This document shows positions 35,916 through 46,004 of a stretch of DNA of 64,000 bases, in pieces (within the stretch, counting starts at the first letter, position 1; every line of letters begins with the position of its first letter). The stretch is from Coniferiporia sulphurascens. Its lineage: Eukaryota > Basidiomycota > Agaricomycetes > Hymenochaetales > Hymenochaetaceae. Location of the stretch: NCBI GenBank assembly GCA_002794785.1, contig NBBA01000001.1, positions 2,914,001-2,978,000 on the forward strand, written 5' to 3'. A program made the position numbers and the translations under genes. The notes beneath the pieces were generated by a model that saw only the letters and a list, made by a program, of their open reading frames with translations, did no database searches and was not told the DNA's origin.

Positions 35916-36887
35916 ATGCTTTCCCTCCTCCGGCGCACAGTCGCCCAGCAAGCCGTGGGCCACTCCCGAAGGCATTTTGCCGCTGCCGTGGCCACTTCGG
36001 AAACTCCTGTTCAAGGTTGGCTGGTCTGCCGTACAAATTTGTCTACGCTCTCACAACCTGTTCTTTCTACAGCTGTCGCCCCCAAGGATGTGCCCGTTTA
36101 TATCACTATGTGCAACTTGCTAGAGCATGCTTCTTCGTCGGAAGACCATGTGGCCGCCCTGGACCCATCTGTTTTCGCCCACCCCATCCGTCGTAATATC
36201 CTTTACCTCTGTGTCAACTTCTACCGCGACGCTCTCCGCCAGGGGACGGCCAACACTAGGACCCGCGCCGAGGTCCGCGGTTCGGGAAGGAAAATTCGCC
36301 CACAGAAAGGCTCAGGAAGAGCACGTCTCGGCGACGGCCAGTCACCCATGCTGCGTGGGGGAGGTGTCGCGTTCGGTCCCAAAGCACGGGATTTTGCAAC
36401 GGACCTTCCCCGCAAAGTGCGTCAGATGGGCATGCGTGTCGCACTCTCTGCCAAAGTCCAGGAGCAGGCACTCGCCATTTCCCCTACACTCGATTGGCAG
36501 GGCGTCAAGACTCGCGAGTTTGCTGCTCGACTGGATACGCTAGGGTGGGCGCGCACACTATTCGTCTCCGGAGCGGACAAAGTTCCGGACAGGCTTCAAC
36601 GTGTATGTCGCAATGTGGAGGATGTGGATGTGGTGTGTGCTGCGGACCTGAACGTCTACGAGATGCTGCGGTGGCCAAGGATGGTTTTAGATGTTGAAGC
36701 AGTGTCGTATTTGGAACGGCTACTGAGCAAGACCATACCTGAGGAGGATCGGATCGCGATGCCAAGTCCGCCGTTGCTGCGTTACAGCAGGATGGAGGCA
36801 GGGAGGAGGAAGAAGGTGTCACCATTCATCGAAGGCGTTGACGACGACGCAAAAGGACCAGCAGTTGATGGTCCTCTTTTTGAATAG
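35916..36887 (+). CDS. Mitochondrial large-subunit ribosomal protein uL4m
   Basis: The frame gives 323 aa if read straight through, or 304 aa if 36016-36072 is an intron (57 nt, GT/CAG ends, pyrimidine-rich 3' end, a multiple of three with no stop). Residues 1-25 are a basic amphipathic presequence (MLSLLRRTVAQQ). uL4 features: FAHPIRRNILYLCVNFYRD, RGSGRKIRPQKGSGRARLGD, SPMLRGGGVAFGP and LPRKVRQMGMRVALSAK, the loop that lines the exit tunnel. The removed segment is not conserved in character, so I favour the spliced form. Confidence 0.85.
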   Translation: MLSLLRRTVAQQAVGHSRRHFAAAVATSETPVQGWLVCRTNLSTLSQPVLSTAVAPKDVPVYITMCNLLEHASSSEDHVAALDPSVFAHPIRRNILYLCVNFYRDALRQGTANTRTRAEVRGSGRKIRPQKGSGRARLGDGQSPMLRGGGVAFGPKARDFATDLPRKVRQMGMRVALSAKVQEQALAISPTLDWQGVKTREFAARLDTLGWARTLFVSGADKVPDRLQRVCRNVEDVDVVCAADLNVYEMLRWPRMVLDVEAVSYLERLLSKTIPEEDRIAMPSPPLLRYSRMEAGRRKKVSPFIEGVDDDAKGPAVDGPLFE

Positions 36888-36974
36888 GTTCATTAGCACA
36901 GCAGGTTTTCCGTATTCATGACTTAATATTCATCTAAACTAGTATCTGGTTTTTGGCATACTACTGCTACTACT

Positions 36975-36988
36975 AGTACTGCCCTAAA
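36975..36988 (+). repeat. 14-bp direct repeat, left copy
   Basis: The sequence AGTACTGCCCTAAA occurs here and again at 39108-39121, at the two ends of the gene-free inverted-repeat region. The match is exact for 14 bases and stops on both sides, as a target-site duplication would. Confidence 0.7.
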
Positions 36989-37395
36989 TGATGATGATGC
37001 AGTTTTATTAGGCGCCGTGTAAGACTAATAGTTACTTAAGCGCCCCGGCCCCCGAAGGGGCCAGAACTAAGAAAGTTGTGGTGGTAAATTTAAAAAGAAG
37101 GAGCTCCGGTCCTCGCTGGTGAAAATCCTACATCCCCACGTCTTCTCTCGACCTCGTGTTACCAAGGCCGTGAGCACCTGTCGACAATGATTCTCCTCTC
37201 CTTTGTAAACCATCCTTCCCCCAAAAAAATTCCGAAATTGTTGTGGTGGCCTGTCAAATTGCTGATCGAGGGCCTTGGAGTGGTGCGCCTGGTCCCAGTA
37301 AGGAGTTCAGGTTAGGTCGTGGTGTGTGACTCCCCTCCTCACCCTCCATTTTTTAGGCTTGGGGAGTTGGTGGGGGCCTAGCCGGTAAAGGAGGT

Positions 37396-37952
37396 GTTAA
37401 GCTCAACGGTTACGCGGTGATCGACGTCAGGGCTTCCTGATCGTTGGAACTGATGGTACGGCAACGGGGCTTCCTAGATGTCATAAGTCGAAGGTGATCG
37501 TCGGCGGGGCTTCCTGATCGATGATGTGGACGCGAGGTACTTCTGAGTAGAGTCGGGTTACAACGAAGCGACTAATGGCTCAATGGCACACAGTAGACTG
37601 GTGGTAGCAGATAATGGGCTTGTATGAACAAAGAGCACAAGCTTAGGGCTTGTGCTACTGAAGTTACATGCTTATATGCTACTCTATGTGTTTGCTACTG
37701 TAGCGACCTGGTTAGGTATGTTTACCAGACTATGGAGGGTCATGGAAACCCAAGGAAGGCCTTGGTAATACAAGTACGGTGATCAGTAAGCAAAGCACGT
37801 CATGATGGTGCAAGAAGGCGTCATCATGGCGTCTTATGGCGTATGGTAAATAGGGATGAGTAAGGTAGAGAAATGGGGGAGTTGCACTGACTGATGATGA
37901 CGAAGAGGAAGTGAGTCAGCGCAGTAAGGAAAAGTAAAGGAAAATTGTAACA
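37396..37952 (+). repeat. Inverted repeat, left arm
   Basis: About 557 bp that match the reverse complement of 38114-38673 with scattered mismatches and small indels. Long identical blocks include the stretch around 37615-37700 (TATGAACAAAGAGCACAAGC and onward) and around 37870-37952. Confidence 0.9.
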
Positions 37953-38113
37953 GGAGGGATACCTGCCGGTGCCCAATGTCTTGGTGTGGGAAGCCCTGCT
38001 GTGGTAGCAGGGGCCCTGTTGCGAAGTGGTGAACTGAATGGCCATGTGTGTCATGTGGGAAAAAAGAGCCATGAGTTTTGCGAGTCAAAAATAAACAGTG
38101 GGAACGTCGTCGA

Positions 38114-38673
38114 TGTTACAATTTTCCTTTACTTTCCCCTTACTGCACTGACTCACTTCCTCTTCATCATCATCAGTCAGTGCAACTCCCCCATTTCTCT
38201 ACCTTACTCATCCTTATTTGCCTTGCACCATAAGACACCATGATGATGCCATATCACATCACCATGATGTGCTTTGCTTACTGATAGCCCTACTTGTATT
38301 ACCAAGGCATCCCTTGGGTTTCCATGACCTTCCATAGTCTGGTAAACTACCCTACACAGGCTGCTACAGTAGTAAACACATAGAGTAGCATATAAGCATG
38401 TAACTTCAGTAGCACAAGCCCTAAGCTTGTGCTCTTTGTTCATACAAGCCCATTATCTGCTACCACCAGTCTACCATGTGCCGCCGTGCATTTACCTCGT
38501 CGTCGTAACCCGACTCTACTTAAAGAACCCACCATGTATCCATCATCGATCAGGAAGCCCTGCCGACAATCACCTTTGACTTACGACATCTAGGAAGCCC
38601 TGTTGTTGTCACCACTAGTACCGATGATCAGGAAGCCCCGACATTGATCACCATGTAACCGTTGAGCTTAACA
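38114..38673 (-). repeat. Inverted repeat, right arm
   Basis: Partner of the left arm. The innermost paired bases are TGTTACA at 38114-38120 with TGTAACA at 37946-37952; the outermost are GAGCTTAAC near 38665-38673 with GTTAAGCTC at 37396-37404. RNA across both arms would fold into a long hairpin. Confidence 0.9.
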
Positions 38674-39107
38674 GTTGATGCCCCGGAATCCTCAGCTTCT
38701 GTACAATGAAGGGGACTGTCCCCCAACCCTGTCTTAGGGGGTGAGCAGTGTTGTGTATCCGTGATCTAACGGGTCATCGTTCTTGGTGTCAAAATCATCA
38801 TCATTCTGGTCGTGGCCCCTCCATGGGCAGTCAGTAGTTCTGGTGCAAGAGGTGAGCCACTCACACTCCCAACCACCGACCCCTTATTAGGGGGTCCGAT
38901 GGGGTAGGCATTGGGGGGTGGTGAGTCCCCACGCAACGAAGTCAGCATCTACCCCTGGGCATTAACATTGTAGCCCCCCCGGGTGACCCCAGGGTATGGT
39001 CGGGGAGGTGCCTGCAAACCACTCAGGCCCCCTTCCTTAGACGGATACCCCCCTCGCAGCACCAAAACCCAGAGGGAGATGGTGGTGGTAAGAGATCAAG
39101 AAGGGTG

Positions 39108-39121
39108 AGTACTGCCCTAAA
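39108..39121 (+). repeat. 14-bp direct repeat, right copy
   Basis: Exact copy of 36975-36988 at the right edge of the insertion, 169 bp upstream of the RAD51 start. Confidence 0.7.
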
Positions 39122-39181
39122 GTTTTTGTAATTTGTGCTTGGGTGAACCGTGAGCGAGTCACGGACAAACCACGTGACTAA

Positions 39182-39201
39182 ACGCGGACGCGAGCGACGC
39201 G
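39182..39201 (+). promoter_or_regulatory. Cluster of three ACGCG motifs upstream of RAD51
   Basis: ACGCG occurs at 39182-39186, 39188-39192 and 39197-39201, about 90-110 bp before the RAD51 ATG. ACGCG is the core of the MluI cell-cycle box bound by MBF-type factors, which drive DNA-repair and S-phase genes in yeasts. Regulation here is inferred from the motif and the gene identity. Confidence 0.45.
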
Positions 39202-39290
39202 GCTCGCGCCCTTCAACTTGAAGTTCCCTGCTCGCCCGACCCACACTTCACCAACAGCTCGCTTGCATTATTAGAAGATCCATCCTATCC

Positions 39291-40651
39291 ATGTCGCAAA
39301 ACTCGCAACAAGAAGTAGATGAGGAAGAGGGCCTCGTGTGTGCAGGACCGCTTCTTATTTCAAAGCTCCAAGTTCGTCGCCCTGTTCCCTTCGTGCCATG
39401 TTCGCAGCCGACAGGACTTTCGCCTTTAAGGAAGTAGGAATCAGCGCCCAGGACATCAAGAAACTATCTGACTCCGGCCTAAACACTGTTGAATCCATTG
39501 CATACACCCCAAAGAAGGTCTTGTTAAGCATAAAGGGTATTTCAGAGCAAAAAGCAGATAAGATACTTGCTGAAGGTTCACCCCCTCTTCTCGACTGTGG
39601 TTGAGCATCCATTCAAGTAACTCTCCACAGCACACAAGATAGTTCCACTCGGTTTTCAAAGTGCGACGGAGGTGCATGCTCGAAGGTCTGAACTTGTCTG
39701 CATCACGACTGGGTCGAAGCAGCTCGACACCCTTCTCGCTGGTGTGTTCCTCTCCCTTCTCAGATACTTTGTACTGAACTCCAGAAGGCGGCGTCGAAAC
39801 CGGCGCCATTACAGAGTTATTCGGCGAGTTCCGCACGGGCAAGTCGCAGCTGTGTCATACACTCGCTGTGACGTGCCAGTTGCCCGTGAGTATGGGTGGC
39901 GGTGAGGGCAAATGTCTTTACATTGACACAGAAGGGACGTTCCGTCCTGTGCGCCTACTCTCTGTCGCGGAACGCTATGGTCTCAATGGAGAAGAGGTAC
40001 TGGACAATGTTGCATACGCACGCGCGTATAACGCGGACCACCAGCAGCAACTGCTCGTACACGCGAGCGCGCTCATGTCAGAATCAAGGTGTGTCTAATA
40101 CCAAATTATAACACTATTAGTCATAAGTTACACAGTAACAATTTGTAATGTAGGTTTTCTCTGCTAATTGTCGACTCATGTACTGCGCTTTACCGCACGG
40201 ACTATAACGGACGTGGCGAGCTCTCTGCCCGGCAGGCTCATCTTGCGCGTTTCCTACGTACCCTGCAACGTTTAGCTGATGAAGTACGTCCCATTTCGTA
40301 CAGCGTTCGTTAATCAACCTGATCCTTTTTCCCTCGCAGTTCGGAATAGCCGTCGTTATCACAAATCAGGTCATGTCTTCGCCAGACGCCGCCGCCGGTC
40401 CATACGCCGGTAACGACAAAAAGCCGATTGGAGGTAACATCATGGCGCACGCATCCACAACTCGGTGAGGACGCTTTTATACTTGCTACTCACTTCTCAT
40501 TTTTTTTACCTTCCCATTCAGCCTACAACTGCGGAAGGGCCGCGCAAACACGCGCATATGCAAGATCTACGACTCGCCTTGCCTCCCCGAGAGCGAAACC
40601 CACTTCGCCATTCATGCTAACGGTATAGGCGATCCAGAAGAAGACGTGTAG
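39291..40651 (+). CDS. RAD51: DNA recombinase RAD51
   Basis: Seven exons: 39291-39371, 39431-39575, 39631-39741, 39788-40088, 40154-40283, 40340-40464, 40522-40651; 340 aa, the usual length. RAD51 forms filaments on single-stranded DNA and carries out strand exchange in homologous recombination. Visible: the acidic N-terminus, the helix-hairpin-helix domain ([32 protein letters not shown]), the FQSATE subunit-contact motif, Walker [22 protein letters not shown], Walker B LLIVDS, the L2 loop near [13 protein letters not shown] and [20 protein letters not shown]. The exon 4 acceptor is a tandem CAGAAG; the downstream AAG gives the conserved LAGGVETG. The GTGAGT inside codons for LPVSMGG is read as coding. 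Confidence 0.96.
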
Positions 40652-40888
40652 CAGTAAAGGATCCTGCGCCTACTCTTAACGTTTAGTGTAACTTTCGGAT
40701 CCTGCTATCTTCTTTGCTTCGCAGATCGCTCCTGTAATTCACGCGTGTATAATACCTACCAGGATTCGGAAATACGAAGAAACAACGGCAAGTGATTGTG
40801 TGGCTGCGCAAGCACTTAATAATTACTACAGGAAGATGTTCTACATTACACTACCATTAGCATTTATGATCGTGTTTTACGGCGACCT

Positions 40889-42527
40889 CTAAGTCCTGTA
40901 CGCCAATCTCCAAACGAACTTCAGGGGAAAAGCCATAATGTCCAACAGTCTGAATACGCTGTTGACCGAGTCTGATGCGGGGAGTGCGACATCGAGCAGT
41001 ACGCCTTCTTCAAGTAGAGGGGCCGAATTGAACGAGGTCCCTGCTACAGCATCGTTGTCCCTCACATGCGTGAATACGACTTCATCTCCTTGCGAGACTT
41101 CATCGATGATATGCTCCCCCAGGTCGTTGCGAATGTAATCCAGCTGCTCCTCTATGATGAATATCTCAGTCTTTAGCAATTGCAGTTCTTGGTGACGAGC
41201 CTCGAGAGCGATAGCCAGATTTTCTCGGTCAAAGGGTCCAGCAACTTTTTCGTCTGCTACTTGCTGCCTGTTCCATATGGTAAAAGCAGAGTCAGCAAGT
41301 CCAGAGATGCAAGGAGAGTGTTGACTGATGGTAGACCACGTAGAGCGGGCTTGAATCGAAGTCGAGTCAGGCATCCTCAGAGTCTTTTCGCGGTGGCGCA
41401 TAGGCTTTTTGCGCACATCCATTTCAACTTTCTTGATAACCTTTGTCAGAGCCACTGGTTCTCGACCGTATTCGTTCCTTACTGATAAGGACGACACTAC
41501 ATCTCCTTCGGCAGACCCTTCTGAGCAAGTCCAAGAAACAGCAGATTGACCAGCTTGTTGATGGGGCCCCGCTTCTCGTGAATACGACAAATCTTGTCTG
41601 TTTAATCCGGGGAATTCGTTTGGGACTTCGGTTATGCCACCCGCATCGGTCTTCGTCTGCATCCGCACCCTAGTTGAAGCCGATTTGACGAGGCCAAGTA
41701 CGCTTTCTTTTTCATTTGAGACACATTTTTGTGGAGAACAGTCGTCGACGAGTGTTGTGTCTTCGACGATCAAATCACGACTGTCGGAGATAGCATCAAC
41801 CTGAGACAAGGAAACGCGGCCTTCCGGTGATCCCGTAACGCGTTTCGCGTCTAGATGAGGCAATTTAAGTATATCTTCAATCCTGGACATAGATGCAAGG
41901 CGCGAGGAGCTTGACTCGGGGGATGGACGAGGTGCCCCAAGTTTAAGTGGCTGGTAAGGCTTCTTTCCCTTACTTCGCGGGGTTAGCGCTCGATTCACGA
42001 GCGATCGAAGTATCTTTAATTGTAATTCCCGTAGCTCCTCGAGCGTGCCTATTGGGCCTACATCACGGAGACTCCATGAAGTTTTCGTAAGCAACACCGC
42101 ATATCTAATACGGAACACCCACTCACCGCGTTTTTTCTGCAGCATCCGCATCGGAATTTGGGATAGCTTTTTCCAAGGGTCTTCTTGTTATATTACCTAG
42201 AGGCTCTCTGCATTCTCCCGAGCTAGAATCGCGAACGACGATGGGTTTATTCCGTCCACCTCTTTTGTGCGCGCGTGGCAACAAGCGTGCACCCTTTCTC
42301 GGTGTTACCCTGAACGATCTCAACGACCTGGTAGAACTCGCAGTACTTAATGAAGACTTGGAAGATGACGACAAAAACGATTGAAGGGACGTGGTGGACT
42401 TTATCGGTCTGCCAGTCTTGCCGGTGTCCCCGATCGCTGCTGTGGCATAGTGAGCGTGCTTTACTTTCGGATTGAGAGGCCCACTTTTGCGAATGGATTT
42501 AGAGGTCTTGCATAATGCTGGTCCCAT
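40889..42527 (-). CDS. Hypothetical protein with C-terminal coiled coil
   Basis: Exons 42527-42127 and 42071-40889 give 527 aa from the first in-frame ATG. The family is not recognised. The N-terminal third is basic and Ser-rich (SLRSFRVTPRKGARLL), the middle is low complexity, and about residues 410-445 form a probable coiled coil (ALEARHQELQLLKTEIFII). The end has a hydrophobic-basic stretch (LDIMAFPLKFVWRLAYRT). The intron 42072-42126 is 55 nt with a good GTGAGT donor but a GAG acceptor, chosen because it alone keeps frame; a CTTAC branch-like motif precedes it. The frame remains open upstream to an acceptor-like site near 42586, so an extra 5' exon is likely. Confidence 0.55.
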
Positions 42528-42795
42528 ACCCGGTTGTTCGTTTAGTTGAGGAACAAAAGATGGACAGTCAACGGGTGCTGGAATTCGCAGATGGCTGACG
42601 AGGAAAAACGGAAGCAGCGACTTCGGCGGCTTCAATTCCGACGTCGATCACACGCCGATCACGATCATTCAGCACAATAATATGTATTAACACATCTCGG
42701 GTTCGAAGAGGACTATCCCACAAGATAGATAGCTGTAAGTACATTTTTTTCACCTTTCTTTTAATTCAGCGAGCGTTCGTATGGGGTTTAAATAA

Positions 42796-44425
42796 TCAAC
42801 AGTCAGTCCAGATTGATTTCGCGGTTTGTACCACGAGGGTGAGTTTCTTCTTCACATCCTCCTCCGTGACAAGATTGCCCTCAGCATGGGATGCAAAACC
42901 GCATTGAGGACTGATACAAATCCTGTAACAAGTATCAGAGGTATGGACGGCCACTGGCAGGGGATGTGGACGAACTGATTCAAGGCTTCTTCGTACGTGC
43001 GCTTGGGCGTGCCATCCGCGATCACCTTGGCCGCTTGGACAACGCGCGCCTTGAGCTCCGCAGAGTCCTCGAGCTGAAAAAGCGTCAGCCAAAACAGTTT
43101 CGCTAAGTGATACCATAACCGCGTCATACTTTGGGGAGTTTTGAAGAGACGAGGCCAAGTACGACTGTTTTATGTCTTGGGAGATACTTCAGTGGTTCAA
43201 AGGTGCCGGCACGATCTGTGTCATATTCGAGCTTAAAAACGACTGTAAGTAACATATCTGCAGAATATTCCCATAGCAGATCTCACGTAATAGCAATCCA
43301 CTTCAATTTCATTAAATAGCTTGATTGCAATTCGGTCATAACCACCCTCGCTGAAATGCATGCCATCCTTGAAGTTCCCGCGACAGAGATGTAGACCGAC
43401 AGTCATGTCAGAAGGATGTCCCTTGAGGCAGTTGTTGTATGCCCTGATGTAAGTGTTGAGAAGTGCCTCATGGTCAATCCCCTTCTCCTCCATGGCTTCA
43501 ATCATGGACGTCGCACAAAAGTATGCAAGTAAGGGATCATCGATCTGGATATTTCGGCAGCCGAGAGAGTAGAGCTCCGCTATTTCTTGCTGATATGCAA
43601 CAGCAATGTCCCCAAAGTACTCGTCTAAAAATGAACAAATTTCAGCTGGACGAATGACGAAAAGGTCAGGGATCATACCATCATTCTTGTACACGTCCTT
43701 AGGATAAGCATACTCTCCGTGTCGCAGATGATACCATTCCGGGGCGCACATCGTGATCTTGAGGGATTTGTGCTCCTCAGGACTCGTGGCGGCCTTTAAA
43801 GCCAGGAATTGGTCCTTGTAGAAAGACTTTGTGCGCTTCAGCTTGTTCTGAATAAAATGTCAATATCCTAATCGTCTTGGCAGGATATGAGAGATCAAGG
43901 TAACCTCGCATATGTATGTATCTCCACCATGGAAACTAAGCTTTGCGAATGCAGCAACGTCGGGAACGTACATCTGTGGAAGTATGAGAATTTGCATGAA
44001 GAAATGACAAACGTTGGTTCTACCATGAGCATGTGCAAAGGCACTAAATAGCGAAGGGAGAATCAGGCTGGGATTAAATCAGGGGATCAAACTTGCCATA
44101 CCTTCTTTGATGTGCTTCATACCCTCCATGTTGTCGAAAACGCCATCGAAGAACATGTGCCTGCATGTATGCGCATTAGTTTCGCAAGAAACGCGTTCTA
44201 GACGTTGGCTAACCTCCTAAACTCGCCATCTGTGATTGCCTTGATTCCAGCCTCGCGTTGCATGGTGACGATGGCCTTGACGGCCTTATCCTCGACGAGA
44301 GTAAGCTCATCCCTGGAGAGCGTGCCTGCTTCAAATGCTTCGCGTTTCTGGAGGAGCTTAGCAGGGCGTTTGAGCGAACCGAGATGCTCGGCGCGGTAAG
44401 GTGGGGAGAGGACTGGGCTGGACAT
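42796..44425 (-). CDS. Single-domain MetE-like (cobalamin-independent methionine synthase) protein
   Basis: Nine exons 44425-44214, 44160-44102, 44043-44024, 43973-43905, 43847-43679, 43624-43287, 43231-43130, 43073-42976, 42922-42796; 397 aa. It matches the C-terminal UROD/MetE-like barrel alone, about half of full methionine synthase. The start PYRAEHLGSLKRPAKLL and TDGEFRRHMFFDG are typical. Zinc-ligand candidates are present: His and Cys in VGLHLCRGN, and Cys in ISPQCGFASHAEGN. DDPLLAYF and LEYDTDRAGTFEPLKYLP also fit. It could transfer a methyl group to a thiol from a donor other than polyglutamyl-methyltetrahydrofolate; the substrate cannot be told from sequence. Exon 3 has 20 nt. Confidence 0.82.
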
Positions 44426-45033
44426 TGTTGCGTGTGAGTTGGACAAAGAAATGGGGGAGAGCAGATGGCTTCGCCTTTAAAAGAGCGGAGAGACTGGTCG
44501 CTGGATAAACCGTTGATCCCCCGCGTAGGATCACATGAGAAAAAGTAACCAGGAGTCGACAAGCTCTTGAATTGCATCTAAAGAGCTCTTGTGTAGCCAA
44601 TACCTGAACCGATGAGAGAGCTCCCCCAAAAGCCGTGCCGAACAAGTTAAAATGATTACTTAGATTCACTTCCGGACGATGGAAAGAATAGCCATTTAAA
44701 ATATGTAATTTTGGATATACATGTAGTATGTGTGTAAAATCGCTTATGTCATTTGGCGGGGTTTGAATTTCAGGACCGGGCACAAGTGTAGTGGATGAGA
44801 GACTGGCATCTGGAAACCACCCCGGCGACTTCAAGGTGATTTATCTTCGATATTCTGCTTTCCTGGAGGGCTGGATGTTGCTCTCGATGCTGCAGGCATG
44901 CTACCGTGCCGTTTATGGTGTGGTTAGACGGCGTAGAGAGCTTATTTGGGCTGGATGGATGGTCCAGGCTGTGGATGAGGACTCGGCTTTGGCAGACAAT
45001 CCAGACTGACTCTGTTGCTTTCCGTCTGCAGAC
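44426..45033. other. Divergent intergenic region
   Basis: This 608-bp gap separates the MetE-like start from the eL13 start. A pyrimidine tract with CAG two bases before the eL13 ATG looks like a splice acceptor, so a 5'-UTR intron is possible. Overlapping frames on both strands have no family support. Confidence 0.45.
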
Positions 45034-45782
45034 ATGGGTTTCGCGCACAACAACGTCCTCCCCGATAACCATTTCCGCAAGGACTGGCAGCGCCGCGTCC
45101 GGACCTGGTTCGACCAGCCTGGCCGCAAGCTCAGGCGCCGCCGCGCCCGTCAGACCAAGGCCGCTGCCCTTGGCGTCCGCCCTCTCAACCCCCTCCGCCC
45201 CGCTGTCCGTGCCCAGACTGTCCGCTACAACACGAAGGTCCGCGAGGGCCGTGGCTTTACTCTCGCGGAACTCAAGGAGGCGGGTATCGGCAAGAAGGAG
45301 GCACGCGGTGTCGGTATCGTTGTCGACCACCGCCGACGGAACCTGAGCGAGGAGGGCAAGAAGCTCAACGTTGACAGGCTCAAAGCCTACAAAGCGAAGC
45401 TTGTTGTCTTCCCCCGCACGGCCGGAAAGCCCAAAAAGGGTGACTCAACTGTACGTTCACTCTTTTTTAAGCCTTTTTTCTCGCTGAATATATTCAACGC
45501 AACTTCAGGGTGACGAGCTCACCGCTGCGACCACCCGTACCTCACTTCCCCTTCCGGAAGGCGCCGTACACGAGGCTCCCCGCAAGATTACTGATGCGGA
45601 GCGTGAATTCGAGGCTTACCGCACCCTCCGTGAGAGCCGCGCCGAGACGAGGTACGAGGGCAAGCGCAAAGCCCGCGCTGCAAAGGTCCGCAATTTGCTT
45701 TCTACACTACGGATTATATCATTCCTAATCTGCTTGCGAAAATTAACAGAAAGAGGAGGAAGAGGCGAACAAGAAGAAGTAA
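45034..45782 (+). CDS. RPL13: 60S ribosomal protein L13 (eL13)
   Basis: Exons 45034-45450, 45509-45685 and 45750-45782 give 208 aa. The sequence is nearly textbook: [80 protein letters not shown], and the C-terminal Lys/Glu-rich end [10 protein letters not shown]. It is a structural protein of the large subunit. Codon use is biased toward C-ending codons, in keeping with strong expression. Both introns are phase 0. Confidence 0.96.
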
Positions 45783-46004
45783 TCGATGTCTTCATTTGCT
45801 GTCCTGTTCGCTTTACTATTTTCTTACTGTTTCTGTATGCCCCACAAAACTCTTCCGGGTTTCTGCGTGTACTCGGTCCACTACCGTCCCCCATGTTCTC
45901 ACATGCAATGGATATGAGATTATATGCTGCATCCTCTTCTACTAAGTTTATAATGTGATGTTGGTATAAATCAAGACCTGCAAGGTTTATACGTAGAGTC
46001 CATC

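Larger units (their letters stand above)
36989..39107. mobile_element. 2.1-kb non-autonomous insertion with large internal inverted repeats
   Basis: The region between the uL4m and RAD51 genes has no credible coding sequence. It is bounded by a perfect 14-bp direct repeat (36975-36988 and 39108-39121). Inside are two long imperfect inverted arms, 37396-37952 and 38114-38673, separated by 161 bp. The outer 400 bp on each side are rich in short G and C runs, including a hairpin at 37047-37062 (GGCCCCCGAAGGGGCC). No terminal inverted repeat is apparent at the predicted ends and no transposase or reverse transcriptase was found, so it would depend on another element. A 14-bp duplication would fit LINE-like insertion better than common cut-and-paste families, but the foldback shape argues for a DNA element; the class is open. 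Confidence 0.6.

Noticed and set aside
37824..38443. Open frames in the inverted arms (for example sharing ISLPYSSLF)
   Set aside because: The same peptide arises on opposite strands because the arms are inverted copies. The frames are short and lie in low-complexity sequence with no domain.
39880..39900. GTGAGT inside RAD51 exon 4 as a donor
   Set aside because: The codons continue the conserved [12 protein letters not shown] without a break, so this is coding sequence.
42695..42712. GGGTTCGAA as a tRNA B box
   Set aside because: No matching A box or acceptor-stem pairing was found around it.
44770..45330. 186-aa minus-strand frame over the start of eL13
   Set aside because: It is antisense to a strongly conserved, codon-biased ribosomal protein exon.
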